This document shows, piece by piece, positions 7,918 to 16,565 of a DNA stretch of 64,000 bases. A program made the translations under genes and the position numbers. Position 1 is the first letter of the stretch; each line of letters begins with the position of its first letter. Origin of the DNA: Paraburkholderia acidipaludis NBRC 101816 (lineage in GTDB: Bacteria; Pseudomonadota; Gammaproteobacteria; Burkholderiales; Burkholderiaceae); the NCBI RefSeq assembly GCF_000684975.1, contig NZ_BAXZ01000010.1, positions 1 through 64,000 on the forward strand. The letters run 5' to 3'. Under the pieces are notes generated by a model that was not told where the DNA came from, ran no database searches, and saw only the letters and a list, made by a program, of their open reading frames with translations.

Positions 7918-9231
7918 TCAAGCCGGCGTCGGCTGACGCCGCGCCGTGCGCCCGACCGGAAAACGCACCGTAAACGTGCTGCCGCGCCCTTCCTCGCTTT
8001 TGACCTCGAGCGCCGCATCGTGGCGCTGCAGCACGTGCTTGACGATCGCAAGGCCCAGCCCCGTGCCGCCCGTGTCGCGCGAGCGGCTGCGGTCTACGCG
8101 ATAGAAGCGCTCGGTGAGGCGCGGAATGTCCGCGGACGGAATGCCGAGCCCGCTGTCCGTCACCGAAAACACGGCGCTACGGCCCTCCTCGCGCCAGGAC
8201 AGATGCACCGTGCCGCCTTCCGGCGTATAGCGCACCGCGTTGGTCGCAAGATTGCCGAGCGCGCTCAGCACTTCGGTCTCCGAACCGGTCACGCTGAGAC
8301 TGTCGTCGAAATCGGCCGTGATGCGATGATGGCCGCTCGACAGGTTCTCCGCGTCCTCGCGCACATGACAGAGCACCGCGCGCATATCGACCATGTGATC
8401 GCCGGGCTGCTGCCCTTCGCCTTCGAGCTGCGCGAGCACCAGCAGGTCCGTCACGATGTGGCGCATGCGCGCCGCCTGCTGTTCCATGAGCTCGAGGTAA
8501 CGCGCCCGCTCGCTCTCCGAAAGCGGCAGCTCGTGCATCGTTTCGAGGAAGCCCGACAGCACGGTGAGCGGCGTCTTCAACTCGTGCGAAACATTCGCGA
8601 CGAAGTCGCGGCGCATCGCGTCGGTGCGCTCGAGCTCCGTGATGTCCTGCGAGAGCACCAGCTTGCGGTTATCGCCGTAGGGAAACACCTGCACCGAGAT
8701 CACGTTCTGCCGCTTTGCGCCCATACCGCGCATGATCAGCATGTCTTCGTAGTGGTTCGAGTTCAGGTAACGCACGAAGTCCGGCTGCCGCACGAGGTGC
8801 GTGATGTGCTGGCGCAGGTCGCGCTTCGCGTCGAGCCCGAAGTGCACCTCGGAAATGGCATTGCACCACTCGATCTGGTCATGGTCGTCCAGCATCGCGA
8901 CGCCGTTGGGCGAGGCCTGGATCGCCTGGATGAAACGCGAATGCTGCTGCTCCACCTGGCGCACCTGGGCATGCCAGCGTTTCGCGAGCTTGTGCAGGCG
9001 GTAATAGATTTCGCCCCAGACACCGGGAGCGCTGGGGACTTCGCCGTAGACCGGCGCGTCGAGCAGGCGCCACAGGCGCTGCTTGTGAAACGTGCTGAAG
9101 AGCATTTGCCCGAGCAGCGCGGCAACAGCCAGCGCAAGCGCGATCTTGACGCCGAATAGCGCACCGATGCCCGTGCACACGAGCGCAAGCAAAGCGATTG
9201 AAACGAGGGAGCGCGCCCAGATGATGTTCAT
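7918..9231 (-). CDS. phoR: Phosphate regulon sensor histidine kinase PhoR
   Basis: A 437-residue membrane kinase. Residues 1-46 contain two hydrophobic segments with almost no periplasmic loop, as in PhoR. A PAS domain follows around 100-200 (SPNGVAMLDDHDQI). The phosphoacceptor His216 sits in ANVSHELKTPLT. The ATPase domain shows the N box LATNAVRYTPEGG and the G boxes DSGLGIP and GGTGLGLAIVKHV. It phosphorylates PhoB when PstSCAB/PhoU signals phosphate shortage. The start at 9231 is preceded by AGGAA 4 bases upstream; a longer open frame exists but would add a soluble arginine-rich stretch. It is the last gene of the pst-pho operon. Confidence 0.95.
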   Translation of the reverse strand: MNIIWARSLVSIALLALVCTGIGALFGVKIALALAVAALLGQMLFSTFHKQRLWRLLDAPVYGEVPSAPGVWGEIYYRLHKLAKRWHAQVRQVEQQHSRFIQAIQASPNGVAMLDDHDQIEWCNAISEVHFGLDAKRDLRQHITHLVRQPDFVRYLNSNHYEDMLIMRGMGAKRQNVISVQVFPYGDNRKLVLSQDITELERTDAMRRDFVANVSHELKTPLTVLSGFLETMHELPLSESERARYLELMEQQAARMRHIVTDLLVLAQLEGEGQQPGDHMVDMRAVLCHVREDAENLSSGHHRITADFDDSLSVTGSETEVLSALGNLATNAVRYTPEGGTVHLSWREEGRSAVFSVTDSGLGIPSADIPRLTERFYRVDRSRSRDTGGTGLGLAIVKHVLQRHDAALEVKSEEGRGSTFTVRFPVGRTARRQPTPA

Positions 9232-9387
9232 GTTCCTGCGGTCTGAAAGAGACAGTCCGATGGGACGCCCGGTCGGGGGCGTCTGGTCGGGACGCCAGGA
9301 CCGGGGCGCGCTGCGTCGATGCGTGAGCGCACGCAATCGATACATATCCGCGCCGCGGCGTGCGGCGCGGCTAAAACAAGTTGTGCG

Positions 9388-10089
9388 TCAAGCGCTCTTC
9401 GCGAGACGGTAGCCGCTGCCGCGCACCGTTTCGATCATAGCATCGCACCCCGCCGGCTTGAGCGCGGCGCGCAGTCGCTTGATGTGCACGTCCACGGTGC
9501 GCTCTTCGACGAACACGTGATCGCCCCACACCTGATCGAGCAGCTGCGTGCGGCTGTGCACGCGCTCGGGGTGCGTCATGAAGAAGTGCAGCAGCCGGAA
9601 CTCGGTGGGGCCGAGATCGAGCTTGATTTCGCTGCCTTCCGCGTGGGCGGCAACGCGGTGCGTGGCCGGATCGAGCTTCAGGCCGTTGATCGCGACAACG
9701 TCCTCGGTAAGCTGCGGCGCGCGGCGGCGCAGGACCGCCTTGATGCGCGCCATCAGCTCTTTCGGCGAGAACGGCTTCGTGACGTAGTCGTCCGCGCCGA
9801 TTTCGAGGCCGAGCACCTTGTCCTGCTCGTCGCCGCGGGCGGTCAGCATGATGATCGGAATGTGTTTTGTGCGCTCGTTGTTGCGCAGATCGCGCGCGAA
9901 CGACACGCCCGATTTGCCCGGCAACATCCAGTCGAGCAGGATGAGATCGGGCAGCACGTCGCTGATCAGGTTCTGCGCCTGCTCCGCGTTGTAAGCGCGG
10001 ATCGGGCAATGCCCCGCGTGCTGCAGGTTCACGGAAATCAGCTCCGAAATCGCGGGCTCATCTTCGATGACGAGAATGCTGCTAGGCAT
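9388..10089 (-). CDS. phoB: Phosphate regulon response regulator PhoB
   Basis: A 233-residue OmpR-family regulator. The receiver domain has the acidic pair in VIEDEP, phosphoacceptor Asp53 in LLDWMLPG, and KPFSPKEL with the conserved lysine. The C-terminal winged helix has LGPTEFRLLHFF and RTVDVHIKRLR. PhoB binds Pho boxes as a tandem dimer and activates with sigma70. A GTG lies two codons upstream, but AGAGG is placed correctly for the ATG used here. It sits 30 bases after phoU in the same operon, unlike E. coli, where phoBR is separate. It is the expected regulator of the arrays found before pstS, ppk and olsB. Confidence 0.97.
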   Translation of the reverse strand: MPSSILVIEDEPAISELISVNLQHAGHCPIRAYNAEQAQNLISDVLPDLILLDWMLPGKSGVSFARDLRNNERTKHIPIIMLTARGDEQDKVLGLEIGADDYVTKPFSPKELMARIKAVLRRRAPQLTEDVVAINGLKLDPATHRVAAHAEGSEIKLDLGPTEFRLLHFFMTHPERVHSRTQLLDQVWGDHVFVEERTVDVHIKRLRAALKPAGCDAMIETVRGSGYRLAKSA

Positions 10090-10119
10090 CGGCACCTCTT
10101 GACCTTTTATCCAGTTGAA

Positions 10120-10824
10120 TCAGCTCAATGCTTCACGTTCGAGCGCGTCGCGCGACTTGTGCCGCACGTCGGTGCCCTTCACGATGTAAATGATGAACTC
10201 CGCGATGTTCTTCGCGTGGTCGCCGATCCGCTCGATCGCCTTGGCGATGAACAGATAGTCGAGCCCCACCGAGATCGTGCGCGGGTCTTCCATCATGTAC
10301 GTCACGAGCTTGCGCACGAACGCGCGGAATTCCTCGTCGATGGCCTTGTCGTCGCGCACGATCTGCGCGGCGGCCACCGTGTCGAGGCGCGCGAACGCGT
10401 CGAGCGCGCGGCGCAGGATCGAGACGGCCATCTCGCCCGAGACCTTGATCTCGGCGATGTTCACGCCGCGCGAGGCGCCGTCTTCGAGCAAACGCTTCGT
10501 GCGCTTCGCGATCTTCTCGGCTTCGTCGCCGGCACGCTCGAGGTTCGTGATGGTCTTCGAGATCGCGAGCACGAGGCGCAGGTCGCGTGCAGCCGGCTGG
10601 CGGCGCGCGATGATGTTGCTGCACTCCTCGTCGATCTCGACTTCCATCGTGTTGAGGCGGTCTTCCGCGATGATCACGCGCTCCGCGGCCTCGCCGTCGA
10701 ACTCGTTGAGCGCCTGCATCGCCGTGATGATCTGCGACTCCACGAGGCCGCCCATTTCGAGAACCTTCGACGAAATGAGGTTGAGGTCGGCGTCGAACTG
10801 GCTGGACAGATGCTTGTCGGACAT
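10120..10824 (-). CDS. phoU: Phosphate signalling complex protein PhoU
   Basis: A 234-residue all-helical cytoplasmic protein made of two three-helix PhoU repeats. Metal-binding type motifs are visible as EVEIDEECSNII, LERAGDEAEKIA and, in the second repeat, ERIGDHAKNIAE. PhoU links the PstSCAB transporter to PhoR and keeps the regulon off when phosphate is plentiful. GGGAGC lies 5 bases before the ATG. Spacing of about 20 bases to pstB and 30 to phoB places it in the operon. Confidence 0.97.
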   Translation of the reverse strand: MSDKHLSSQFDADLNLISSKVLEMGGLVESQIITAMQALNEFDGEAAERVIIAEDRLNTMEVEIDEECSNIIARRQPAARDLRLVLAISKTITNLERAGDEAEKIAKRTKRLLEDGASRGVNIAEIKVSGEMAVSILRRALDAFARLDTVAAAQIVRDDKAIDEEFRAFVRKLVTYMMEDPRTISVGLDYLFIAKAIERIGDHAKNIAEFIIYIVKGTDVRHKSRDALEREALS

Positions 10825-10843
10825 GTTTTGCTCCCTCTCCCGG

Positions 10844-11704
10844 TCAGCCGAAACGGCCCGTGATGTAGTCTTCCGTTTCCTTGCGGACCGGCTTGATGAA
10901 GATCTTCTCGGTGTCGCCGAACTCGATCAGTTCACCGAGATACATATATGCAGTGTAGTCCGAACAACGCGCGGCCTGCTGCATGTTATGGGTGACGATC
11001 ACGACCGTGTAGTCGCTCTTCAGTTCGGCGATCAGCTCTTCGATACGGCCCGTCGAGATCGGGTCGAGCGCCGAGCACGGCTCGTCGAGCAGCAGCACTT
11101 CGGGGCGAATCGCAATGCCGCGCGCGATGCACAGGCGCTGCTGCTGGCCGCCCGAGAGGCCGTAGCCGCTCTGGCCCAGCTTATCCTTCACTTCGTTCCA
11201 GAGCGCGGCCTTGGTGAGCGCCCATTCGACGCGATCGTCCATTTCCGGGCGCGAGAGCGTCTCGAACATCTTCACGCCGAACGCGATGTTGTCGTAGATC
11301 GACATCGGGAACGGGGTCGGCTTCTGGAACACCATGCCGATACGCGCGCGCAGAAGCGAGATGTCCTTGTTGTAGGTCAGCAGGTTCTCGCCGTCCATGA
11401 GGATCTCGCCTTCCGCGCGCTGCTCCGGATAGAGCGCATACATCTTGTTGAAGGTGCGCAGCAGCGTGGACTTGCCGCAGCCCGACGGGCCGATGAACGC
11501 CGTCACCTTGCCTTCGGGAATCTGCAGGTTGATGTTCTTCAGCGCGTGGTACTTGCCGTAGAAGAAGTTGAGATCCTTCACCTCGATCTTCGGCTTGCCG
11601 AGCGTTTGCTCACGCGCACCCTGGGCGGGATCCGCAGGTTCGAAACCTGCTGCCGGCACACCGGTGTGGCCAGCGGTGTTGATGTGACTTTCTGCCATGT
11701 TCAT
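10844..11704 (-). CDS. pstB: Phosphate ABC transporter ATPase PstB
   Basis: A 286-residue ABC ATPase. Walker A is GPSGCGKST, the signature is LSGGQQQRL, Walker B is VLLLDEPCSALDP and the switch histidine is in VTHNMQ. The DEPCSALDP wording is typical of PstB. Residues 1-35 are a flexible extension before KIEVKDLNFFYG. The ATG at 11704 has GGAG 8 bases upstream; a second ATG lies two codons later. It powers high-affinity phosphate import through PstC/PstA. Confidence 0.97.
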   Translation of the reverse strand: MNMAESHINTAGHTGVPAAGFEPADPAQGAREQTLGKPKIEVKDLNFFYGKYHALKNINLQIPEGKVTAFIGPSGCGKSTLLRTFNKMYALYPEQRAEGEILMDGENLLTYNKDISLLRARIGMVFQKPTPFPMSIYDNIAFGVKMFETLSRPEMDDRVEWALTKAALWNEVKDKLGQSGYGLSGGQQQRLCIARGIAIRPEVLLLDEPCSALDPISTGRIEELIAELKSDYTVVIVTHNMQQAARCSDYTAYMYLGELIEFGDTEKIFIKPVRKETEDYITGRFG

Positions 11705-11719
11705 CGGATGACTCCGCCC

Positions 11720-12616
11720 TTACTTTTTCGAAAAGATGCCGCGCGCGAGGATATTCAGCCCCAGCACGCCCAGCGTGATCAGGAAGACACCGGCCCAGGC
11801 AAGCGACTGCCACTGTGCAAACGGGCTCATCGCAAACTTGTAGATCGTGACCGGCAGGTTCGCCATCGGCTGATTCATGTTCACGCTGAAGAACTGGTTC
11901 GACAGCGCCGTGAAGAGCAGCGGCGCGGTTTCGCCGGCAATGCGCGCGACGGCCAGCAGCACGCCCGTCACGATGCCCGCGACGGAAGCCTTCAGCGTGA
12001 TCGACATCACCATCTTCCACTTCGGCGTGCCGAGCGCGAAAGCCGCCTCGCGCAGCGCGTTCGGCACGAGCTTGAGCATGTTCTCCGTCGTGCGGATCAC
12101 GATGGGGATCTGCAGCAGTGCGAGCGAGATCGCGCCCGCCCAGCCGCTGAAATGCCCCATCTTCGCCACGAAGAGCGCGTACACGAACAGGCCCACGACG
12201 ATCGACGGCGCCGACAGCAGAATGTCGTTGATGAAACGCGTCACGCTGGCGAGCCAGCCCTTCTGGCCGTATTCGGCGAGATAGACGCCCGCGAGAATAC
12301 CGATCGGCGTGCCGACGAACGTGGCGATCGCGACCAGCAGCAAGCTGCCGACGATCGCATTGGCAAGACCGCCGCCGTCGGTGTTCGGCGGCGGCGTGGA
12401 CTGCGTGAAGAGCGCCACGGAAAGTCCGCCCACGCCGAGCGAGAGCGTCGTATAGAGAATCCACACGAGCCAGATGATGCCGAACGCCATGGCGGCGAGC
12501 GAGCACGTCAGGGCGATCGCGTTGACCACGCGGCGGCGGTGCTGCAGCTTGCCGCGCATCTTGTCCAGTTCGGCGCCGTAGGTGGCGCCGGGAATCAACA
12601 TCCGCGGCTCGCTCAT
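11720..12616 (-). CDS. pstA: Phosphate ABC transporter permease PstA
   Basis: A 298-residue inner-membrane permease with about six transmembrane segments. A conserved EAA-type loop is visible as LREAAFALGTPKWKMV, which contacts PstB. The start overlaps the pstC stop by 3 bases (ATGA), implying translational coupling. It forms the channel with PstC. Confidence 0.96.
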   Translation of the reverse strand: MSEPRMLIPGATYGAELDKMRGKLQHRRRVVNAIALTCSLAAMAFGIIWLVWILYTTLSLGVGGLSVALFTQSTPPPNTDGGGLANAIVGSLLLVAIATFVGTPIGILAGVYLAEYGQKGWLASVTRFINDILLSAPSIVVGLFVYALFVAKMGHFSGWAGAISLALLQIPIVIRTTENMLKLVPNALREAAFALGTPKWKMVMSITLKASVAGIVTGVLLAVARIAGETAPLLFTALSNQFFSVNMNQPMANLPVTIYKFAMSPFAQWQSLAWAGVFLITLGVLGLNILARGIFSKK

Positions 12617-13599
12617 CGTGCGCCCTCCGCTTTTTCGAGGCGCAGCAGCATGACCTTCGAGATCGCGAGCACGATGAACGTGATCACGAACAGGATCAGG
12701 CCCAGCTCCATCAGAGCGGAGGTATGCAGACCCGGTTCCGCCTCGGCGAACTCGTTGGCGAGCGCCGAGGTGATGCTGTTGCCGGGCGAGAAGAGCGACA
12801 CGTTGTCGAGCAGGTTCGTGTTACCGATCACGAACGTGACGGCCATGGTCTCGCCGAGCGCGCGGCCGAGGCCGAGCATCACGCCACCGATCACGCCGGT
12901 CTTCGTGAACGGCAGCACGATCTTCCACATCACTTCCCAGGTCGTGCAGCCGATGCCGTAGGCCGACTCCTTGAGCAGCACGGGCGTGACTTCGAACACG
13001 TCGCGCATCACCGAAGCGATGTACGGAATGATCATGATCGCGAGGATCACGCCGGCGCACAGAATGCCGATGCCGATGGGCGCGCCCTGGAACAGGGCCC
13101 CGACGAACGGAATGCCGCCGAGCACCTGGCCGATGGGCTTCTCGAACCACTGCGCGAAGATCGGCGCGAACACGAGCAGACCCCACATGCCGTAGACGAT
13201 CGACGGGATCGCCGCCAGCAGTTCGATGGCGATGCCGAGCGGGCGGCGCAGCCAGGCGGGCGAAAGCTCGGTGAGGAAGAGCGCGATACCGAAGCTCACG
13301 GGCACGGCAATGATGAGCGCGATGATCGAGGTAGCGATCGTGCCGTAAATGGGCACGAGCGCGCCGAACTGCTCGCTGGGTGGATCCCAGTCGGCAGTCC
13401 AGAGGAATGCGAAGCCGAACTTCTGGATCGTCGGCAGCGAAGCGATGATGAGCGACACGATAATGCCGCCGAGCAGCAGTAACGTGACGATGGCGGCGAG
13501 GCGCGCAAGGCCGCCGAAAATGATGTCGCCGGCCGGACTGGGCGCTTTTTGCTGCGCCGCGTTGCCGGACGGATTCGACACGAGCGGGAAGTCGGACAT
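12613..13599 (-). CDS. pstC: Phosphate ABC transporter permease PstC
   Basis: A 328-residue permease with about six membrane segments. The coupling loop reads LLKESAYGIGCTTWEV. The start MSDFPLVSNPSG was chosen because AGGT precedes it at suitable distance and the family begins shortly before the first membrane span; the open frame extends about 38 codons further with no support. It partners PstA. The 177-base gap to pstS carries strong hairpins, so the permease genes may be expressed at a lower level than the binding protein. Confidence 0.95.
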   Translation of the reverse strand: MSDFPLVSNPSGNAAQQKAPSPAGDIIFGGLARLAAIVTLLLLGGIIVSLIIASLPTIQKFGFAFLWTADWDPPSEQFGALVPIYGTIATSIIALIIAVPVSFGIALFLTELSPAWLRRPLGIAIELLAAIPSIVYGMWGLLVFAPIFAQWFEKPIGQVLGGIPFVGALFQGAPIGIGILCAGVILAIMIIPYIASVMRDVFEVTPVLLKESAYGIGCTTWEVMWKIVLPFTKTGVIGGVMLGLGRALGETMAVTFVIGNTNLLDNVSLFSPGNSITSALANEFAEAEPGLHTSALMELGLILFVITFIVLAISKVMLLRLEKAEGAR

Positions 13600-13719
13600 G
13601 GTGACCTGTTTCCAGATGCCGTCAGGTGCGAGCCTGGCGGCCGTCATGCAGCTGGGGACTGCAGCCCGTCCGCCTTCCGGCCTTACAACCGGATAACGAA
13701 CGGCCTCTTTCAAAACGGC

Positions 13720-13758
13720 CGAACGGGGCTCGCGCGATTTCCGCGTCGGCCCCGTCCG
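13720..13758 (-). other. Intercistronic hairpin between pstS and pstC
   Basis: An inverted repeat of about 10 bp (CGGACGGGGC paired with GCCCCGTTCG, one wobble) lies between pstS and pstC, with a second shorter stem of CGGCC/GGCCG just beyond it. Such structures often stabilise the upstream message or reduce read-through. No U run is present. Confidence 0.5.
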
Positions 13759-13776
13759 GCATGGCGTTACGCCGCC

Positions 13777-14808
13777 TTATTCAGCGATCGGCTTGCCGCT
13801 CGCGTCCTTGACCTTCGTCTTCCATTGGGACTGGATCTCGTCCACCACCGATTGCGGCAGCGAGATGTAGTCGAGGTCGTTCGCAGCAGCGCCGCCGTTC
13901 TTGAACGCCCAGTCGAAGAACTTGAGCGTTTCCTTGCCCTGATCCGGCTTGTCCTGCGCGGTGTGCAGCAGCACGAATGTCGCGCCCACGACCGGCCATG
14001 CGTCCTTGCCCGGCTCGTTCGTGAGGATCTGGTAGAACGACTTCTTCCAGTCGGCGCCGGCCGCAGCGGCCTTGAACGTCTCGGTGTCCGGCTGAACGAC
14101 CGCGCCCGCTTCGTTCTTCATGGCAGTGTAGACCATGTGGTTTTGCTTCGCGTACGCCCACTCGACGTAGCCGATCGCGCCCGGCAGACGCTGCACGAAG
14201 GCCGCGACGCCGTCGTTGCCCTTGCCGCCCGTGCCGGTCGGCCAGTTCACCGTCGTGCCTTCGCCGACCTTGCTCTTCCAGTCGGGGTTGACCTTCGAGA
14301 GGTAGTTCGTCCAGATGAAGCTCGTGCCCGAACCGTCGGCGCGGCGGACCACGGCGATGTCGAGGTCAGGCAGCTTGACCTTCGGGTTCAGCGCGACGAT
14401 GGCCGGATCGTTCCACTTCTTGATCTTGCCGAGGTAGATGTCGCCGAGCACCGGGCCCGACAGCGTGATTTCGCCGGCCTTCACGCCCGGCACGTTGATT
14501 GCCGGCACGACGCCGCCAACCACCGTGGGAAACTGGAACAGACCATCCTTGGCAAGATCGTCGTCCTTCAGCGGCGCGTCCGAGCCTGCGAAGTCAACGG
14601 TCTTGGCGAGGATCTGCTTGATACCGCCCGAGGAGCCGATGCCCTGGTAGTTCACCTTGCCGCCGCCCGACTTTTGATAGGCGTCCGCCCATTTCGTGTA
14701 GATCGGTGCTGCAAAGGTGCTGCCCGCGCCGGTGATATCGGCTGCCTGCGCTGCAATCGCGAAGAGCGCGCCAGCAACGCCAGCGAGCGCGGTTTGCATC
14801 AATTTCAT
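13777..14808 (-). CDS. pstS: Phosphate-binding periplasmic protein PstS
   Basis: A 343-residue binding protein with a signal peptide of about 23 residues ending AAQAADITG. The mature N-terminus reads ADITGAGSTFAAPIYTKW, the classic PstS phosphate-binding segment; other ligand loops are GIGSSGGIKQI and RADGSGTSFIWTNYLSK. It delivers phosphate to PstC/PstA. GGAGG sits 5 bases before this ATG, which decides the start. Tandem Pho boxes lie 56-93 bases upstream. It is the first gene of a seven-gene operon ending with phoR. Confidence 0.97.
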   Translation of the reverse strand: MKLMQTALAGVAGALFAIAAQAADITGAGSTFAAPIYTKWADAYQKSGGGKVNYQGIGSSGGIKQILAKTVDFAGSDAPLKDDDLAKDGLFQFPTVVGGVVPAINVPGVKAGEITLSGPVLGDIYLGKIKKWNDPAIVALNPKVKLPDLDIAVVRRADGSGTSFIWTNYLSKVNPDWKSKVGEGTTVNWPTGTGGKGNDGVAAFVQRLPGAIGYVEWAYAKQNHMVYTAMKNEAGAVVQPDTETFKAAAAGADWKKSFYQILTNEPGKDAWPVVGATFVLLHTAQDKPDQGKETLKFFDWAFKNGGAAANDLDYISLPQSVVDEIQSQWKTKVKDASGKPIAE

Positions 14809-14863
14809 GAGACCTCCAGTGTGTGAGCGGATGAACGACACCGCGAAGCTTAGGGTCTCTATG

Positions 14864-14901
14864 TGACAGTACCGTGACGATTCATGAATTGATCGTGACA
14901 A
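14864..14901 (-). promoter_or_regulatory. Tandem Pho boxes of the pst-pho operon
   Basis: On the minus strand TTGTCA, AATTCA, TCGTCA and CTGTCA follow one another at 11, 10 and 11 bases, matching two adjacent PhoB sites. The last unit is a perfect CTGTCA and ends 56 bases before the pstS ATG. Confidence 0.75.
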
Positions 14902-15110
14902 TACGATTACCGGATGAAAGGCAGGACTTGACTGGAGAAGAGGGTGACTTCAGGGCCGTTGCGGCCCGTACAACAGGCGTTTGAGGACGCCCCGCAAAGG
15001 TTTGCAGACTGCGGCGAGAGGACGCGGCGCGGACGGTTTTGGCGAATTTACCTGTCATCGAAAGCGTATTGAAACCTCTCTGGATGCAACTCCAAAGAGG
15101 ACAAAATCAT

Positions 15111-15142
15111 CGTGCGCGGCGATGCCGCCGCCGCGGCGCACG
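15111..15142 (-). terminator. Possible terminator after glmM
   Basis: A G+C-rich imperfect hairpin (CGTGC...GCACG around GCGGC...GCCGC) begins 19 bases after the glmM stop and is followed by ATGATTTTG. The short T run makes it a weak call. The rest of the gap up to the pst promoter shows nothing else. Confidence 0.4.
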
Positions 15143-15161
15143 ATGTAGGCGGGATTGCGGC

Positions 15162-16514
15162 TCAGGCGATGGCGCGCTGGACCGTCTCGGCTATCGCTTC
15201 CGCGTGGTGATTGGCGTCGCGTTCCTCGCGCGCTTCGACCATCACGCGCAGCACCGGCTCCGTGCCCGAGGCGCGGATCAGCACGCGGCCGCGGCCCTTG
15301 AGCTCGGCCTCGGCATCGGCAATCGACTTCTGGATCGTGGCGTTGCCCTTCCAGTCGGCGCCCTGCGCGATGCGCACGTTGATGAGCCGCTGCGGAAACA
15401 GCTGCACGCCATCAAGCATCTCCGCGAGCGTCTGCCCGCTGCGCTTCATCGCGGCCAGCACGAGCAGCGCCGAAACGATGCCGTCGCCTGTCGTATGGCG
15501 ATCGAGCGACAGAATGTGGCCCGACCCCTCGGCGCCCAGCTGCCAGCCATGCTCGCGCAACTGCTCCAGCACGTAGCGGTCGCCCACGGCGGCGCGCACG
15601 AACTTCACGCCAAGGCGCTCGACGGCCTGCTCCACCGACAGGTTCGTCATCAGCGTACCCACCGCGCCCGCCACTTCGCCGTCCGTCGCGATGCGGTCCT
15701 TCACGAGCACGTAGAGCAGTTCGTCGCCGTTGAAGAGGCGGCCGTGCGAGTCCACCACCTGCAGGCGGTCGGCGTCGCCGTCCAGCGCGATGCCAAGATC
15801 GGCGTGATTCGCGCGCACGGCGCGCACGAGCGCGTCCGGCGCCGTCGCGCCGACGCCGTCGTTGATGTTGAAGCCGTTCGGCGAAACACCGATCGGAATC
15901 ACATCGGCGCCCAGCTCATGGAACACGTGCGGCGCGATGTCGTAGGCTGCGCCGTTCGCGCAGTCCACGACGAGTTTCAGCCCGCGCAAGCTAAATGCTT
16001 GCGGAAAGGTGCTCTTGCAAAACTCGATGTAGCGCCCGCGCGCATCATCGAGACGCCGCGCGCGGCCAAGCTGGGCCGACGGCGCGCAGTCGAGCGGCAA
16101 CTCCAGCTGCTCCTCGATCTGCGTTTCGACTTCGTCGGGCAGCTTGTTGCCGTCGGCGGAGAAAAACTTGATGCCGTTGTCGTAATAGGGATTGTGCGAC
16201 GCGCTGATCACGACACCCGCCGCAAGCCGCAGCGCGCGCGTGAGATAGGCAATGCCGGGCGTGGTCATGGGGCCGGCCAGCATCACGTCGATGCCCGCCG
16301 CCGAGAGCCCGGCCTCGAGCGACGCCTCCAGCATGTAGCCCGAGATGCGCGTGTCCTTGCCGATCAGCACAGCCGGACGCGGACCCGAAGCCGCTGCCGA
16401 GCCGGCGAGCACCTTGCCCGCCGCGTAGCCGAGCCGCAACACGAAATCGGGCGTGATCGGCGCCGAGCCGACCTTGCCGCGTACCCCATCCGTTCCGAAA
16501 TAACGACGTCCCAT
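15162..16514 (-). CDS. glmM: Phosphoglucosamine mutase GlmM
   Basis: A 450-residue enzyme converting glucosamine-6-phosphate to glucosamine-1-phosphate for UDP-GlcNAc, the precursor of peptidoglycan and lipopolysaccharide. The N-terminus RRYFGTDGVRG and the active-site phosphoserine loop VISASHNPYYDNG are diagnostic; the metal loop is ALDGDADRL and the sugar loop is GAEGSGHI. The C-terminal phosphate-binding motif is RASGTEPVLRVM. The start was chosen by comparison with E. coli GlmM. It is last in the rlmE-ftsH-folP-glmM cluster, an order conserved in proteobacteria. Confidence 0.97.
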   Translation of the reverse strand: MGRRYFGTDGVRGKVGSAPITPDFVLRLGYAAGKVLAGSAAASGPRPAVLIGKDTRISGYMLEASLEAGLSAAGIDVMLAGPMTTPGIAYLTRALRLAAGVVISASHNPYYDNGIKFFSADGNKLPDEVETQIEEQLELPLDCAPSAQLGRARRLDDARGRYIEFCKSTFPQAFSLRGLKLVVDCANGAAYDIAPHVFHELGADVIPIGVSPNGFNINDGVGATAPDALVRAVRANHADLGIALDGDADRLQVVDSHGRLFNGDELLYVLVKDRIATDGEVAGAVGTLMTNLSVEQAVERLGVKFVRAAVGDRYVLEQLREHGWQLGAEGSGHILSLDRHTTGDGIVSALLVLAAMKRSGQTLAEMLDGVQLFPQRLINVRIAQGADWKGNATIQKSIADAEAELKGRGRVLIRASGTEPVLRVMVEAREERDANHHAEAIAETVQRAIA

Positions 16515-16565
16515 CCTTCGATTCCCCTCTTTCTGCACGGCTACTGTTCAGTTCCGCGCTCAGTG

